Shown: positions 43,202 through 53,479, counted from the stretch's first letter. The stretch: 64,000 nucleotides of DNA from Saprospiraceae bacterium (GCA_028285085.1 JANQQI010000132.1:62001-126000); one strand, 5' to 3'. Program-made: numbers and translations. The notes: generated by a model not told the origin, from the letters alone.

Positions 43202-44983
43202 TCAGAGGTAAAGGGAATCGATTTCTTTTGAGAATTTTTCCATGAGATAAGGTCGGCGCAGTTTTAAGTTAGGCGTCAGGCCGCCATTCTCCACGCCCCA
43301 TTCATCCGGCAGTAACAGGAAAGAACGGATTTTCTGCACGGACTCCCACTGCTCGTTTAGTTCAGCGATCAATTGCTCGTAGAAAGCTTCAACACGGTTG
43401 TTGTGCACCATGTAGGCCGGCGCAGTCCAATGGATACCCTCGCGATGGCACCATTGCTTAAGTTGTGGAAAATTAGGAACGATCAGTGCAGTGACAAAAG
43501 GCCGCTGAAAGCCAACAATCATGCTTTGCAAAATATAAGGCGAGCTATTGCAAGTATTTTCTAAGACCTGAGGGGCCACATATTTCCCCGAAGAAGTTTT
43601 GAATATATCTTTTTTGCGATCGGTGATTGTTAAAAAACGCTTGTGTACCATCTTACCCACATCACCGGTATGAAACCAACCTTGGTCATCCAACACTTTG
43701 CTGGTCAAATCGGGTTGCTGGCAATAGCCTTGCATGATACCCGGTCCGCGCACGACGATCTCTCCACTCCCTTCTTCATTGGGGCTATCGATCCGCAGCT
43801 CAATTCCCGGAATAGGGATGCCGACGGTACCGAAGCGTACGCCTCCGGGCTCAAACCGATTGAAAGCAATGACCGGAGAAGTTTCCGTCAAACCATAGCC
43901 TTCCCGGATATCAATCCCTGCCGCCGAAAACAAGCGGCCGAGTTTCGGGTCCAGTGCGGCGGCGCCAACCACAACGCCTTCCACTTTTCCGCCCAAGAGG
44001 CGACGCCAACGACGATATACCAACCAATTTGCTACCCAAAGCTTGAGTCCGTAGCGAATAGAAGGTCGTTTCCGGGTGTGATAACGCTCCCCCAGACGAA
44101 TCGCCCAAAGCACGATACGCCGCTGCAGGCCCGATAGTTCATTGGCTCGTAGCAAGATACCGTCATACATCCGCTCAAGTAAGCGAGGTACACTGGTAAA
44201 GTAATGGGGTTTGACTTTTTGAAAATAAGTGACCGCCTGATCTAGCTGGTCAATGTAATGAATTGAAGCGCCCGCCGCAATGTAGGTAAACACCACCATA
44301 CGTTCAAAGATATGACTCATCGGCAGAAAGCTCACGACACGCTTATCACAATCCACGGGTACCAGCGTAATTGTCGCCTTGATATTGCTTACAATATTAT
44401 AATGTGACAGCATCACACCTTTGGGGACACCAGAAGCTCCGGAGGTATAAATGATCGTTGCTAAGTCATGTTCGTCAATCGCATGCTTTCGGTCGGTGAT
44501 GGTAGCCAAATGATCCGCATCAGGCGAGTGACTCAAAGTCGTCCAAGAGGGTTGCCCCGCATCAATATCCAGACAAAAGAGGTGCTCAAAAAGCGGAAGC
44601 TCACCTTTAATTGCGGCCACCTTATCATAAAGCTGTGAGTGAGAGCATACACAAAATCGAATCTCCGCGTTGGAAAAAATGTGTTTTAGTTCTTGCGAGC
44701 CCGTGCTGGCGTGGATGGGCACCACGACTAAGCCGAGCTGCAGGCTCCCGAAATCCAGAAAATTCCAGTAAGGATGGCTATGCTCAAATAAGAGTGCGAT
44801 ACGATCTCCCACTTGTGCGTTCAAATCTAATAAGGCCGCGCTCACCCGATCGATCTCCGCCAGACAAGCATCAGTACTGTATTTCTGCCAACGATCATGC
44901 GCTTGAGGATACGCCAAAGCCGTATTCTGTGGGTATCGCGCTTGCTGAAAGGAAAAGATGTCGAATAATCGCCGAAAGTCCAT
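43202..44983 (-). CDS. Long-chain acyl-CoA synthetase (second copy)
   Basis: A 593-residue paralogue of the ligase at 38913-40733. The nucleotide-binding motif IIYTSGASGVPKGVMLSH differs at the usual TTG (ASG), but GYGLTETSP, FHTGDVGKM and ITDRKKDIFKTSSGKYVAP are kept, so activity as an AMP-forming fatty acid ligase is likely. Divergence from the first copy is large, so this is an old duplication rather than a recent one. It stands alone, followed after 119 bp by the DUF2975-like operon. Confidence 0.85.
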   Translation of the reverse strand: MDFRRLFDIFSFQQARYPQNTALAYPQAHDRWQKYSTDACLAEIDRVSAALLDLNAQVGDRIALLFEHSHPYWNFLDFGSLQLGLVVVPIHASTGSQELKHIFSNAEIRFCVCSHSQLYDKVAAIKGELPLFEHLFCLDIDAGQPSWTTLSHSPDADHLATITDRKHAIDEHDLATIIYTSGASGVPKGVMLSHYNIVSNIKATITLVPVDCDKRVVSFLPMSHIFERMVVFTYIAAGASIHYIDQLDQAVTYFQKVKPHYFTSVPRLLERMYDGILLRANELSGLQRRIVLWAIRLGERYHTRKRPSIRYGLKLWVANWLVYRRWRRLLGGKVEGVVVGAAALDPKLGRLFSAAGIDIREGYGLTETSPVIAFNRFEPGGVRFGTVGIPIPGIELRIDSPNEEGSGEIVVRGPGIMQGYCQQPDLTSKVLDDQGWFHTGDVGKMVHKRFLTITDRKKDIFKTSSGKYVAPQVLENTCNSSPYILQSMIVGFQRPFVTALIVPNFPQLKQWCHREGIHWTAPAYMVHNNRVEAFYEQLIAELNEQWESVQKIRSFLLLPDEWGVENGGLTPNLKLRRPYLMEKFSKEIDSLYL

Positions 44984-45086
44984 AAAACCGGATCGCTGGT
45001 TCTTGTGCTGAGTGTTTCTAAAGTTATAAAAAATACCCTACCACCCGCATAATGCTTCATAATAATGTTTGAACTTAAATAACAAG

Positions 45087-45110
45087 AGCCGCTCCCTGCG
45101 CAGGAAGCGG
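45087..45110 (-). terminator. Terminator after the YceI-like gene
   Basis: GCCGCT (45087-45092) pairs with AGCGGC (45105-45110), with CCTG/CAGG continuing the stem inside. It lies 37 bp after the stop of the minus-strand gene and is followed on that strand by TCTTGTTATTT. Confidence 0.65.
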
Positions 45111-45146
45111 CCCTTGAAAATGGCTATTCAGCCAAGCTAACTCTTC

Positions 45147-45824
45147 TTAGTGGTCAGCACGTTGTGCTTTGATTTCCAAGTTGAGAGACACCTCATCGTT
45201 GATGATTTTGTCAGCAGTCAACTCTTTGAAAAAGTTACCAGAACCGTACTTAATATTCCAATCGGTACGATTGATGGTGAACTTAGGTGTGATTGCACTA
45301 ATCATTTGATCAGTGATGATGACATTAGCTGGGAAGGTAACGCTTTTGGTTACACCGTTCAAAGTCAAATTACCTTTGATGGTGTGATTTGCTTCAGCAT
45401 TGCCGCTCAATGGCTCAACTGCTATCACTTGGAACATCCCGGTAGGATTTTTAGCCACGTCAAAGAAGTCAGGCGACTTCAGGTGACCTTCCAAGTCAGA
45501 TTTTTGCTCACCAGACAAATCCGTTACATTCAAGCTATTCATATCGATACCAAACTGACCGCTAGAGATAGCTCCGTTGCTGATACCGAGGGTGCCTTTT
45601 TGAATAGCAAAGGTTCCGGTGTGAACAGAGTTACCAACTTGCTTACCAGCCGCCCAGTATACTTTTCCTTCGTTAACTTGGTACTCAGTAGCAGAAGCTG
45701 TTTTTTCTGCTGCAGGTTGAGACGCTTCTTCCGTTTTTGCTGCCTCACCCTCAGCTTCGCTTCCGCAAGAGAACAAGAAAGCAACAGCAAGAATTGCCAA
45801 AGTGATTTTTGATAGTACTTTCAT
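45147..45824 (-). CDS. YceI-family lipoprotein
   Basis: A 225-residue lipoprotein: signal peptide with lipobox LFSC (Cys20), an Ala/Glu/Thr-rich linker (to about 45), then a YceI-like lipocalin domain (about 46-222: TGTFAIQKGTLGI, LNVTDLSGEQK, LEGHLKSPDFFDV, GNLTLNGVTKSV). YceI proteins bind long isoprenoid or fatty molecules in the periplasm. Anchored on the outer or inner membrane by its lipid. Single-gene unit with its own terminator. Confidence 0.9.
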   Translation of the reverse strand: MKVLSKITLAILAVAFLFSCGSEAEGEAAKTEEASQPAAEKTASATEYQVNEGKVYWAAGKQVGNSVHTGTFAIQKGTLGISNGAISSGQFGIDMNSLNVTDLSGEQKSDLEGHLKSPDFFDVAKNPTGMFQVIAVEPLSGNAEANHTIKGNLTLNGVTKSVTFPANVIITDQMISAITPKFTINRTDWNIKYGSGNFFKELTADKIINDEVSLNLEIKAQRADH

Positions 45825-46026
45825 TGATTTTAAAGTTGTGTTATTGAAATAATTGTGAATAGGTTTAAAAAAAGTCTAAACCCGATTTAAATCTATTCAA
45901 ACATAAATGCACTAGGAGAAGCAGATGTTTATAGTAGCAAGCTGCAAATATAGAGATTTGGGGAAATATAAGGATAGAACTACTTTAAATACTTTGTAAA
46001 CTCAATTATAAATCATGACGCTTGAC

Positions 46027-46935
46027 CTACCGACGGTTTGAGAAGGATTGACGGTTCAGGTCGTTCAAGAGTTCAATCGTATCATCCAGACTATTAAGAA
46101 CGGAAACATTACCGGAGCTGGTAACATTCTGGGCGGCTACCTGATAACCCGACAATAAAATTTGGGTATCGGTAAAATTCTCCGAAAGTTCGTCTACATA
46201 CTTTTGTACAGGTCGCTTCGCGTAAGTTTCGGTAATCATGGTAAATAGATAATCCGGCTTGTGGATATTGTAAGCATCGATTAAATCGCCGATAGAATTA
46301 TTGAGCCCTAAGTAAACGACTTTATTCCGTCGAGACTTAAGCAGGTAGTGCATAAATAATAAACTCAACTCCTGGGTTTCTCCTTCGGGAAGGTAAATCA
46401 TGAACTTCTTAACATTCTTCCCCATGGCGAAGGACTCATTATCAATGGCTACGATAATCTTTTGACGAATCAGATAACTCATGAAATTCTCCTGCACCGG
46501 ATTAATTGAACCAGTCAGCCACAGCACACTGAGTTTATCCAGAAAAGGATAAATGATTTCCAACATGGTTTGCTCGAAACCCAACTGCTGGATATTGGTC
46601 GAAATGATGCGGTCAAACTTGTACTCATCCATTTCAATCATGGAAATCGTTAACGCATCGAGTTGTGTACCATATTCAAAATTGACCTCGGAAATTGCTG
46701 CCACTCTTTCCGCAATCTCTTCTTCACTCATCTTAGCAATTTTCGAAATCCGAATCCCATTACGATTCAGTAAGGCAATGTTCAGCAGCAATTTTAAGTC
46801 CGCATCCTGATAGTAGCGGATGTTTGTTTCGGTTCGTTTTGGCTGGATAATGCCATAGCGTTGCTCCCACACGCGGATGGTGTGCGCCTTGACGCCGCAT
46901 AGTTTTTCCAAATCACGAATCGAATAGATTGCCAC
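46027..46935 (-). CDS. MerR-family regulator with B12-type domain lacking cobalamin ligands
   Basis: A 302-residue regulator: MerR helix-turn-helix (3-70, YSIRDLEKLCGVKAHTIRVWE), a four-helix cap (about 90-165) and a Rossmann-like B12-binding fold (about 175-295). The architecture is that of the CarA/CarH light or cobalamin sensors. The two ligands that matter are changed: the cap motif W-x9-EH reads W139-x9-EN, and the axial-His motif E-x-H reads GETQ (Gln188). Cobalamin binding by the known mode is therefore unlikely. Regulon unknown; possible autoregulation. Confidence 0.8.
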   Translation of the reverse strand: MAIYSIRDLEKLCGVKAHTIRVWEQRYGIIQPKRTETNIRYYQDADLKLLLNIALLNRNGIRISKIAKMSEEEIAERVAAISEVNFEYGTQLDALTISMIEMDEYKFDRIISTNIQQLGFEQTMLEIIYPFLDKLSVLWLTGSINPVQENFMSYLIRQKIIVAIDNESFAMGKNVKKFMIYLPEGETQELSLLFMHYLLKSRRNKVVYLGLNNSIGDLIDAYNIHKPDYLFTMITETYAKRPVQKYVDELSENFTDTQILLSGYQVAAQNVTSSGNVSVLNSLDDTIELLNDLNRQSFSNRR

Positions 46936-47601
46936 TTAAACAAATTTTTATTCTATAGACCAGCAAGAACTGATCCCGTAGAAAAGTTCGCAATACTAAC
47001 AGCAACTATCCTAGATTGTTTACACAAAAATCAGATAATCCGGCATAGATCAGTATTCGAACTATTTAATTGACTATTAATAGATTATGCCATTTTGAAT
47101 CTATCTTAGAATAGAATCACGCAAAAAAGGTCTGCAAAAATGAAAAGCCAAAGAATGAAATCCAAAAACTAGACAAAACTTTTTCCAAAAGTCAAGCGTA
47201 TTCTCAACGGCTCTTTTGCTCAAAAACTGACGATAAACGGAGCGATTTCTGCTCCTCAGTTTTGGTTGATAACACGTCATGTTGCCTACCTTTAACTCTG
47301 ATTTTTCGTCAAAATCCGCCTAAAGTGGCACGTTTTCAGTAATTTAAACTCAATAATCACTTTCCCCGAAGACGTTATTAAATTTCCATCTTACACCGTT
47401 TCAATGTTTCGAGCACATACTGTTCGAAGATGACCAGGCTGTATACTAACCAGAAATTAGGCGGTTCTAGCCAGTCCTACTTCCAAAATTTGCCTATTTT
47501 CGATCTAAATATTAAAATCCTAACTAGCTCTTACAACTAATTTCACTAACCGGCGTAAAACCAAACAAGTATTCGAGTAAAACTTTAACATTCCACATTC
47601 T
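46936..47601. other. Long intergenic region with one hairpin
   Basis: About 665 bases between divergent genes, AT-rich and without a recognisable gene. At 47223-47263, AAAACTGA pairs with TCAGTTTT and, inside, GGAGC pairs with GCTCC around a 7-nt loop; this could be a transcript structure or an unannotated RNA end. Nothing else was seen. Confidence 0.35.
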
Positions 47602-50600
47602 ATGATTTCAATGCTTTACAAACCTAATCGCTCGGTTCTTGCTATGATAGTCTGCTGCAGTCTACTGTTTGGCTTCTCGAAAAGCTCAGCACAGACGTGT
47701 GACTACACGCTCGAACTCTTTGACTCATTTGGAGACGGTTGGAATGGTGCCGCTTTGACGATTACCGTCAATTGTGGTGTCGAAACCGTTTATACTGTCC
47801 CCAGCGGTTCATCTTCTACGTACACTGTTTCTTTCGATCCTAATGATGCGGTATCCATCGTTTATTCCGGTGGCACCTTCGAAAATGAAGTTTCTTATAG
47901 TATCATCGACCCGGACGGTAGTACCATTTTTGATGATGGTCCTTTCCCGGAACAAGGCGAAATTCTTGCCTTTTTTGCTTGCGCTACCTGCTCTGGCCCC
48001 ACTAATATTGCGGTTGATGCAGGAGGAATCGATGCCGAAGTCAGCTGGACTTCAACGACTGACTCTAGTGGTGTTTTCCTGATTGAATATGGCCCTCCCG
48101 GCTTCGTCCAAGGACAAGGAACAACGATCACAGCTACCGAAAGCCCGGCTACCCTAACGGGTTTGACCGAACAAACCGATTATGAAGTTTATGTATCCTA
48201 CGCTTGTGAAAATGGAGACACGAGTGGCGTCTTTTGCCCGGTTGCTTTCCAGACCATCTGGCTGGTGGACGTAGGGATCACCGCCATTTTGTCCCCCCAA
48301 ACCGAATGTGGCTTAGGAGAAGGGGTATCCATCGAGGTGACGCTACAAAACTTTGGAGCAGCGCCTCAATCATTAGTGCCTTTTCAATATAGCATTAATG
48401 GCTTACCTACCACCGTTGAGCCGCCGTTTGATGGTTTTTACACCGGAGTCTTAAGCCAAGATAGTTCAACGAACGAAGTCTTTACCACTACCTTTGACTT
48501 CACTGAACCCGGCGAGTATACTATTTTGGCCTGGACCAATCTCGAAGGAGATAGTGATTTAGAGAATGATACGACGGTTATCGTCATTTCCAATATTCCA
48601 ATTGTAGACGAACTGCCTTACTTCACAAATTTCGAAGATTGGAACGGTGGTTGGGAAGTCGATCAAATGATTAGTCAGGATGCCACTTGGGAATTCGGTA
48701 TGCCGAATGGTGACGAGCTGGTAACGGCTGCAAGTGGTGTCAATGCCTGGGTGACGAACCTTGAAGGCAATTACAATAATGGAGAACTAGGTTACTTGAT
48801 CTCTCCCTGCTTTGATTTCTCAGATTTCACCGATGACCCCATCATCAGCTTCTCCATTTTCTACGATACAGAAACCAGCTATGATGGTGCCTGGCTCGAA
48901 GGGAGTACCGATGGTGGTCAAACCTGGAACAAGGTCGGTAGCATCAATAGCGGCTCCAATTGGTACAATTTCAACAACTTCACGCAGAACTTAGGTGAAG
49001 TGTGGGCTGGTAATTCCGGTGGTTGGATTGTTGCAGAAAATACACTAGATGGCTTTGCCGGATCATCCGATGCGCGCTTCCGCTTTGTGTTTGATTCTGA
49101 TGGCTCTGCCAATAATTTTGATGGCATCGGTATTGATGATGTTTTGGTTTCTCCAATCTTTGCGGATGATCTCTCAGTGATTGACGTGATCAACTCTTCG
49201 ACTTCTGAATGCGGTAGTCCTGACGATGCAGTCACGATCACGATTCGCAACTCCGGGATGAACGATCAAATTGGTTTTGATGTCTCTTATCAAGTAGATG
49301 GCGGCCCAATCGTTACTGAGAACGTAGGCTTCCTCGTCGTAGCCGGTAATGGCGGAGAAGAGGATTACACCTTCACCGAAACCTTCAGTTCTCAGCAGAT
49401 CAGCACCGATTTCAACATTGTAGCCTGGACAAGCCTAGACGGTGAGCAGAATACATTCAACGATACGTCTGCGTATGTTTACTCTACCGTCACCCCCGAT
49501 CCATTGCCCGTACAAGTTGATTTTGAAGATGGACAGTTGCCGGATGGTTGGACAACTACGGACTTAGGCATCGGTAATGGTCACAACAACGTTTCCTTTG
49601 TCATTTTTGATAATATCTACAGTGGTGATCCTGACTTTGAAGTCGTATCGTCCATCTTTGGCCCGATCAATCCGGGCGATAGTTTGACTTTTGATTATCG
49701 CTATACCGACTGGAGTGCAGGTACCGTTGCAACGGAGCTGAATGGCGACCAGTTATTGGTTGAAATTTCTTCGGATTGTGGCGAGACTTACACCACGGCC
49801 CTGATCATTGACGAAACCAACCACGTTCCATCAGCCGTAATGACCAATCGCACGGTCGATCTCGATGCTTATGCCGGTGAGGTGATCAGTGTACGCTTTT
49901 ACGCAACTTGGGCTAGTGGAGATTACTGGCTAGATCTTGACAATATCAATGTCATCGGATGCCCTCAGAGCCTGGGACTGGAAATCGAATCGACCTTTGC
50001 TTCGTCAATTAATGCTGACGATGGTGCAATCAGCGTCAACCCAACACTTGGTCAAGGGCCTTATGAGTTCCTTTGGGATGATCCTGATGCTCCGGATAAT
50101 CTTGGCGTTGGAGAATATACCGTCACGGTCACGGACTTAAATGGTTGTTCGGAAGTTGCTACTGTGGCGGTAGGTGCTTGTCCCGAAAGCTTAGGACTCG
50201 ATCCAACTATCGATAATGAATCTTCTGCTGGTAGCAACGATGGCTCCATTAGCGTCGTCCCAACTGGTGGTACAGGCCCGTATACTTATGAATGGGATAA
50301 TGGCCCAACGACGAATACCCAATCCAATTTGCCCGCAGGCATTTATACCGTTACCGTAATGGATGCTAACGGCTGCGTGGACATCCAGGCCTATGCTGTA
50401 GAAATTGGCGTTGATGTTTCCGAAATTGAGAAGCTAGAAGATATTCGTCTCTTCCCAAATCCAACAGATGGACAAGCAATCGTCCAAGTTGAATTGAACA
50501 GCATTGCGGATTTACAGGTCGAAGTGATCAATGTTGTTGGCCAAGTCGTTTACCGTAGTAATCGCCAGTCTCTACAGTCCGAAGCGTTTGAGCTTCAACT

Positions 50601-50685
50601 GCAAGATCAAGCGGCAGGACTTTATTTTGTTCGCATTTATGTAGACGAACAGGTACATACTGAGAAATTGATTCTGGCGCGCTAG
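47602..50685 (+). CDS. Large T9SS-secreted adhesin-like protein with SprB repeats
   Basis: A 1027-residue surface protein. Signal peptide (cleavage near SSAQT), an N-terminal CUB-like/beta domain, a fibronectin type III-like domain (about 133-208), CARDB-like linkers (about 210-330 and 525-630), MAM-like domains (about 335-520 and 640-780), two SprB-type repeats (about 785-865 and 870-945, each with YTVTV-D-NGC), and a type A T9SS sorting domain (about 950-1027, LFPNPTDGQAIV to RIYVDEQVHTEKLIL). Probably a surface-attached adhesin or gliding-related protein. Single gene with a terminator at 50707. Confidence 0.85.
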   Translation: MISMLYKPNRSVLAMIVCCSLLFGFSKSSAQTCDYTLELFDSFGDGWNGAALTITVNCGVETVYTVPSGSSSTYTVSFDPNDAVSIVYSGGTFENEVSYSIIDPDGSTIFDDGPFPEQGEILAFFACATCSGPTNIAVDAGGIDAEVSWTSTTDSSGVFLIEYGPPGFVQGQGTTITATESPATLTGLTEQTDYEVYVSYACENGDTSGVFCPVAFQTIWLVDVGITAILSPQTECGLGEGVSIEVTLQNFGAAPQSLVPFQYSINGLPTTVEPPFDGFYTGVLSQDSSTNEVFTTTFDFTEPGEYTILAWTNLEGDSDLENDTTVIVISNIPIVDELPYFTNFEDWNGGWEVDQMISQDATWEFGMPNGDELVTAASGVNAWVTNLEGNYNNGELGYLISPCFDFSDFTDDPIISFSIFYDTETSYDGAWLEGSTDGGQTWNKVGSINSGSNWYNFNNFTQNLGEVWAGNSGGWIVAENTLDGFAGSSDARFRFVFDSDGSANNFDGIGIDDVLVSPIFADDLSVIDVINSSTSECGSPDDAVTITIRNSGMNDQIGFDVSYQVDGGPIVTENVGFLVVAGNGGEEDYTFTETFSSQQISTDFNIVAWTSLDGEQNTFNDTSAYVYSTVTPDPLPVQVDFEDGQLPDGWTTTDLGIGNGHNNVSFVIFDNIYSGDPDFEVVSSIFGPINPGDSLTFDYRYTDWSAGTVATELNGDQLLVEISSDCGETYTTALIIDETNHVPSAVMTNRTVDLDAYAGEVISVRFYATWASGDYWLDLDNINVIGCPQSLGLEIESTFASSINADDGAISVNPTLGQGPYEFLWDDPDAPDNLGVGEYTVTVTDLNGCSEVATVAVGACPESLGLDPTIDNESSAGSNDGSISVVPTGGTGPYTYEWDNGPTTNTQSNLPAGIYTVTVMDANGCVDIQAYAVEIGVDVSEIEKLEDIRLFPNPTDGQAIVQVELNSIADLQVEVINVVGQVVYRSNRQSLQSEAFELQLQDQAAGLYFVRIYVDEQVHTEKLILAR

Positions 50686-50706
50686 GTGCCATGTCTATAA
50701 ATTGAT

Positions 50707-50747
50707 AAAAAAGGTGTGCTTCAGAAGACGTGGAGTGCACCTTTTTT
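50707..50747 (+). terminator. Intrinsic terminator after the T9SS adhesin
   Basis: AAAAAAGGTG (50707-50716) pairs with CACCTTTTTT (50738-50747), so the stem ends in a T-tract. It begins 22 bp after the stop codon at 50685. Confidence 0.85.
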
Positions 50748-50859
50748 ATTGGGCAGGCCTTGCTTTTGCGCAAAAAATAGTTACTTCGCACCATCGAATT
50801 CATTCCTGTGGAATAAACCTCTGCGGTGGTTCGACTGTTAACCTGCAAAAAAATAGCGG

Positions 50860-52008
50860 ATGAAGATTGGAATTGTATGCTATCCCACCTACGGTGGTAG
50901 TGGTGTAGTCGCCACAGAACTCGGTATGGGGCTCGCCCGCAAGGGACATCAGGTGCATTTTATCACTTACCGCCAGCCCGCGCGTTTGGCCAGCTTTCAA
51001 GAAAACATCTTCTACCACGAAGTCACTTCTGCCGACTATCCGCTTTTTGAATATCCACCTTATGATACGGCATTAGCCAGTAAGTTAGTCGATGTCGTAA
51101 AATACGAGAATTTGGACTTACTACACGTCCACTACGCTATCCCCCACGCCGCCGTGGCTTACATGGCCAAAAAGATTCTGCTGACGGAAGGGCGCTACGT
51201 CCCCGTGGTGACGACTTTGCACGGTACGGATATTACCTTGGTAGGCAGTAATCGTACCTTCGCTCCAGTGGTTGCCTTCTCGATCAATAAATCGGACGGT
51301 GTTACCGCCGTTTCGGAAAGCTTGAAGCAGCAGACTAACGAATATTTTGACATTAAGCTAGATATCGAAGTCATTAATAATTTCATTGATTTCGAGCGAT
51401 TCAAGAAGGTAGATAAGGATCATTTTAAAAAAGCAATTGCTCCCAACGGAGAATTCATTCTTACCCATACCTCCAACTTTCGAAAGGTCAAACGCGTAGA
51501 TGATGTCATTCATATCTTCAAACGCGTCAACGAAAAATTGCCGTCCAAACTCCTACTGATCGGTGACGGTCCCGAGCGGCAAAATCTGGAAGCACTTTGC
51601 CGGCAAATGCAGCTTTGCGATGAAATTCGCTTTTTAGGCAAGCAAGATGCCGTGGAAGAATTATTGGCCGTCTCGGACTTATTCATTATGCCTTCGGGGA
51701 GTGAAAGCTTTGGACTGGCAGCTCTGGAAGCCATGGCTTGCGAAGTTCCAGTCATTTCATCGGATGTAGGCGGATTACCTGAAGTCAATATTCAAGGCGA
51801 AACGGGCTTTCTCAGTCCGGTGGGTGCCGTTGACGAGATGGCCAAAAATGCCATTACCATTTTAGAAAACCCACAACTGCTCAGTACTTTCCGCGCCAAC
51901 GCACTCAGACAAGCTAAGCGTTTCGACATTGATAACATTTTGCCACAATACGAGCGCTATTACGAGCATATCTTAGCCACTAAGGTGTACAACTCAACGA
52001 CACGTTAA
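50860..52008 (+). CDS. bshA: N-acetyl-alpha-D-glucosaminyl L-malate synthase
   Basis: A 382-residue GT4 glycosyltransferase that joins GlcNAc from UDP-GlcNAc to L-malate, the first step of bacillithiol synthesis. It starts MKIGIVCYPTYGGSGVVATEL, the family's typical N-terminus, and has the HYAIPHA, TLHGTDIT and GSESFGLAALEAMACEVPVI motifs (E-x7-E). Length is normal. No bshB or bshC gene is adjacent, as is common. It is followed after 12 bp by an AraC-type regulator gene. Confidence 0.9.
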   Translation: MKIGIVCYPTYGGSGVVATELGMGLARKGHQVHFITYRQPARLASFQENIFYHEVTSADYPLFEYPPYDTALASKLVDVVKYENLDLLHVHYAIPHAAVAYMAKKILLTEGRYVPVVTTLHGTDITLVGSNRTFAPVVAFSINKSDGVTAVSESLKQQTNEYFDIKLDIEVINNFIDFERFKKVDKDHFKKAIAPNGEFILTHTSNFRKVKRVDDVIHIFKRVNEKLPSKLLLIGDGPERQNLEALCRQMQLCDEIRFLGKQDAVEELLAVSDLFIMPSGSESFGLAALEAMACEVPVISSDVGGLPEVNIQGETGFLSPVGAVDEMAKNAITILENPQLLSTFRANALRQAKRFDIDNILPQYERYYEHILATKVYNSTTR

Positions 52009-52020
52009 GGCCCTCTTTAA

Positions 52021-52920
52021 ATGGAACCAGGCCATAACATCAAAAATCGGACAACTCAAAGCTGGACCCTGAACCAGTTAACCATTTCACACAATGTGAT
52101 CGATTATGATGGCTTTGGAAGACAAGTTGCTAAAAATAATACAGATGTCGTTCGACTGCATTTTGGCTTGAAAGGTCGTTATGAGTTCTATTATCGTGAA
52201 TTAGATGCTTCTTTTGATTTATCCGGCCATCACAATAATATCATGTATTCGAAAGGATTGGAGTTAGAAATTTTAAATAAAAGTTCTCAAATAGAGACCT
52301 TCGGCATCAATTTCAACACTTCAGCTTTTATCAATATCGCTCAAAATGGCAATGATTTATTGAAGCGCTTTGCGGAAAAAGTAGTTCGCCACGAAAATGC
52401 TATTTTCTCTTCTCATTGGCAGACGAATAATTTTAAAATCCAACAAGTCATCCAGGACATCATACATTGTCCTTATCACGATGCGCTCAAAAACTTGTTT
52501 TTACTTTCTAAAAGTATCGAACTACTGGTCCTGCAAGCAGATGCACATGATCAACACCTTGATCGACCTTACATCAAATCTGCTACGGATCGCAAGAAGC
52601 TAATCGAAGCTAAAGAATTATTGACCGCCCATCTCAATCAACCGCCCACCATTAATACGTTAGCCAAGCGGGTGGGGCTCAACGAATACAAACTGAAAAA
52701 AGGATTCAAAGAGCTATTTGGCACAACTGTTTTTGGTTATATCCATCATAATCGCATGCAATTGGCCAAGCGTTTACTGCTTGAAACGGAGCAATCTGCC
52801 AAGCAAATTGCCTACGCCATTGGGTATAGCTCTCCGCAGCATTTTTCCAAGGCCTTTAAAAAAGCGTTTGGTGTTACGCCCAATAGTATTAGAAATACTC
52901 CCGATTCTACCATTGACTAA
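52021..52920 (+). CDS. AraC-family regulator
   Basis: A 299-residue protein. The C-terminal 100 residues hold two helix-turn-helix motifs (INTLAKRVGLNEYKLKKGF and AKQIAYAIGYSSPQHFSKAF, then GVTPNSIR), which is the AraC/XylS DNA-binding domain. The N-terminal part resembles the sensory domain of PchR-like members. It starts 12 bp after bshA but need not control it. The ligand is unknown. Confidence 0.85.
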   Translation: MEPGHNIKNRTTQSWTLNQLTISHNVIDYDGFGRQVAKNNTDVVRLHFGLKGRYEFYYRELDASFDLSGHHNNIMYSKGLELEILNKSSQIETFGINFNTSAFINIAQNGNDLLKRFAEKVVRHENAIFSSHWQTNNFKIQQVIQDIIHCPYHDALKNLFLLSKSIELLVLQADAHDQHLDRPYIKSATDRKKLIEAKELLTAHLNQPPTINTLAKRVGLNEYKLKKGFKELFGTTVFGYIHHNRMQLAKRLLLETEQSAKQIAYAIGYSSPQHFSKAFKKAFGVTPNSIRNTPDSTID

Positions 52921-52968
52921 GTCAGGATTTGTGCAACTTTGATGATCATTTTCAATAAAAATCATCTT

Positions 52969-53412
52969 ATGGCTACCCCTTTAATTATCACCAAAGCAAT
53001 CCAATTTCAAGCTGACCCAAAAGCCGTTTGGAATCTGCTCACCAATCCAGAAATGACCCAGCAGTATATGTTTGGCTGCGCGGTTCTTTCCGATTGGCAA
53101 GTCGGGCAACCGATCTTGTGGCAAGGGAAAACGGAAGATGGCAAAGACATTATTTATGTCAAAGGTGAAATATTAGTCATCGAGCAGGGCACTAAAGTAA
53201 CTTTTAGCATGTTTGATCCAAACATGGGACTAGAAGATGTTCCTTCGAATTACGTTAATTTGACCTACGAACTGAAAGCAAACCCACAAGGCACTTTGCT
53301 GACCCTCACTCAAGGCGATTATGCCGGTGTAGAAAAGGCCGACAGCCGCTACGCAGATAGTATTCGCGGCTGGGAAATGGTGATCCCTTTGATGCAGAAA
53401 CTACTGAGCTAG
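52969..53412 (+). CDS. SRPBCC (AHSA1-like) protein
   Basis: About 147 residues from ATG 52969; an upstream start at 52939 adds ten residues. The START-like fold is recognisable from IQFQADPKAVWNLLTNPE at the N-terminus, a central IYVKGEILVIEQGTKVTF and the C-terminal helix IRGWEMVIPLMQKLL. Such proteins form a hydrophobic pocket; many act as Hsp90 co-chaperones or stress proteins. It lies between the AraC gene and a nucleotidyltransferase gene on the same strand. Confidence 0.75.
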   Translation: MATPLIITKAIQFQADPKAVWNLLTNPEMTQQYMFGCAVLSDWQVGQPILWQGKTEDGKDIIYVKGEILVIEQGTKVTFSMFDPNMGLEDVPSNYVNLTYELKANPQGTLLTLTQGDYAGVEKADSRYADSIRGWEMVIPLMQKLLS

Positions 53413-53479
53413 CAACCGTTAAAATAGTGGTATCATCAATGTCGTGGTGCTTTCAAGCATTGTAAAACCCTGTTATCAG

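Noticed and set aside
45150-45812. Long plus-strand frame (220 codons) opposite the YceI-like gene
   Set aside because: The minus-strand gene has a lipobox and full YceI domain; the opposite frame is an antisense shadow.
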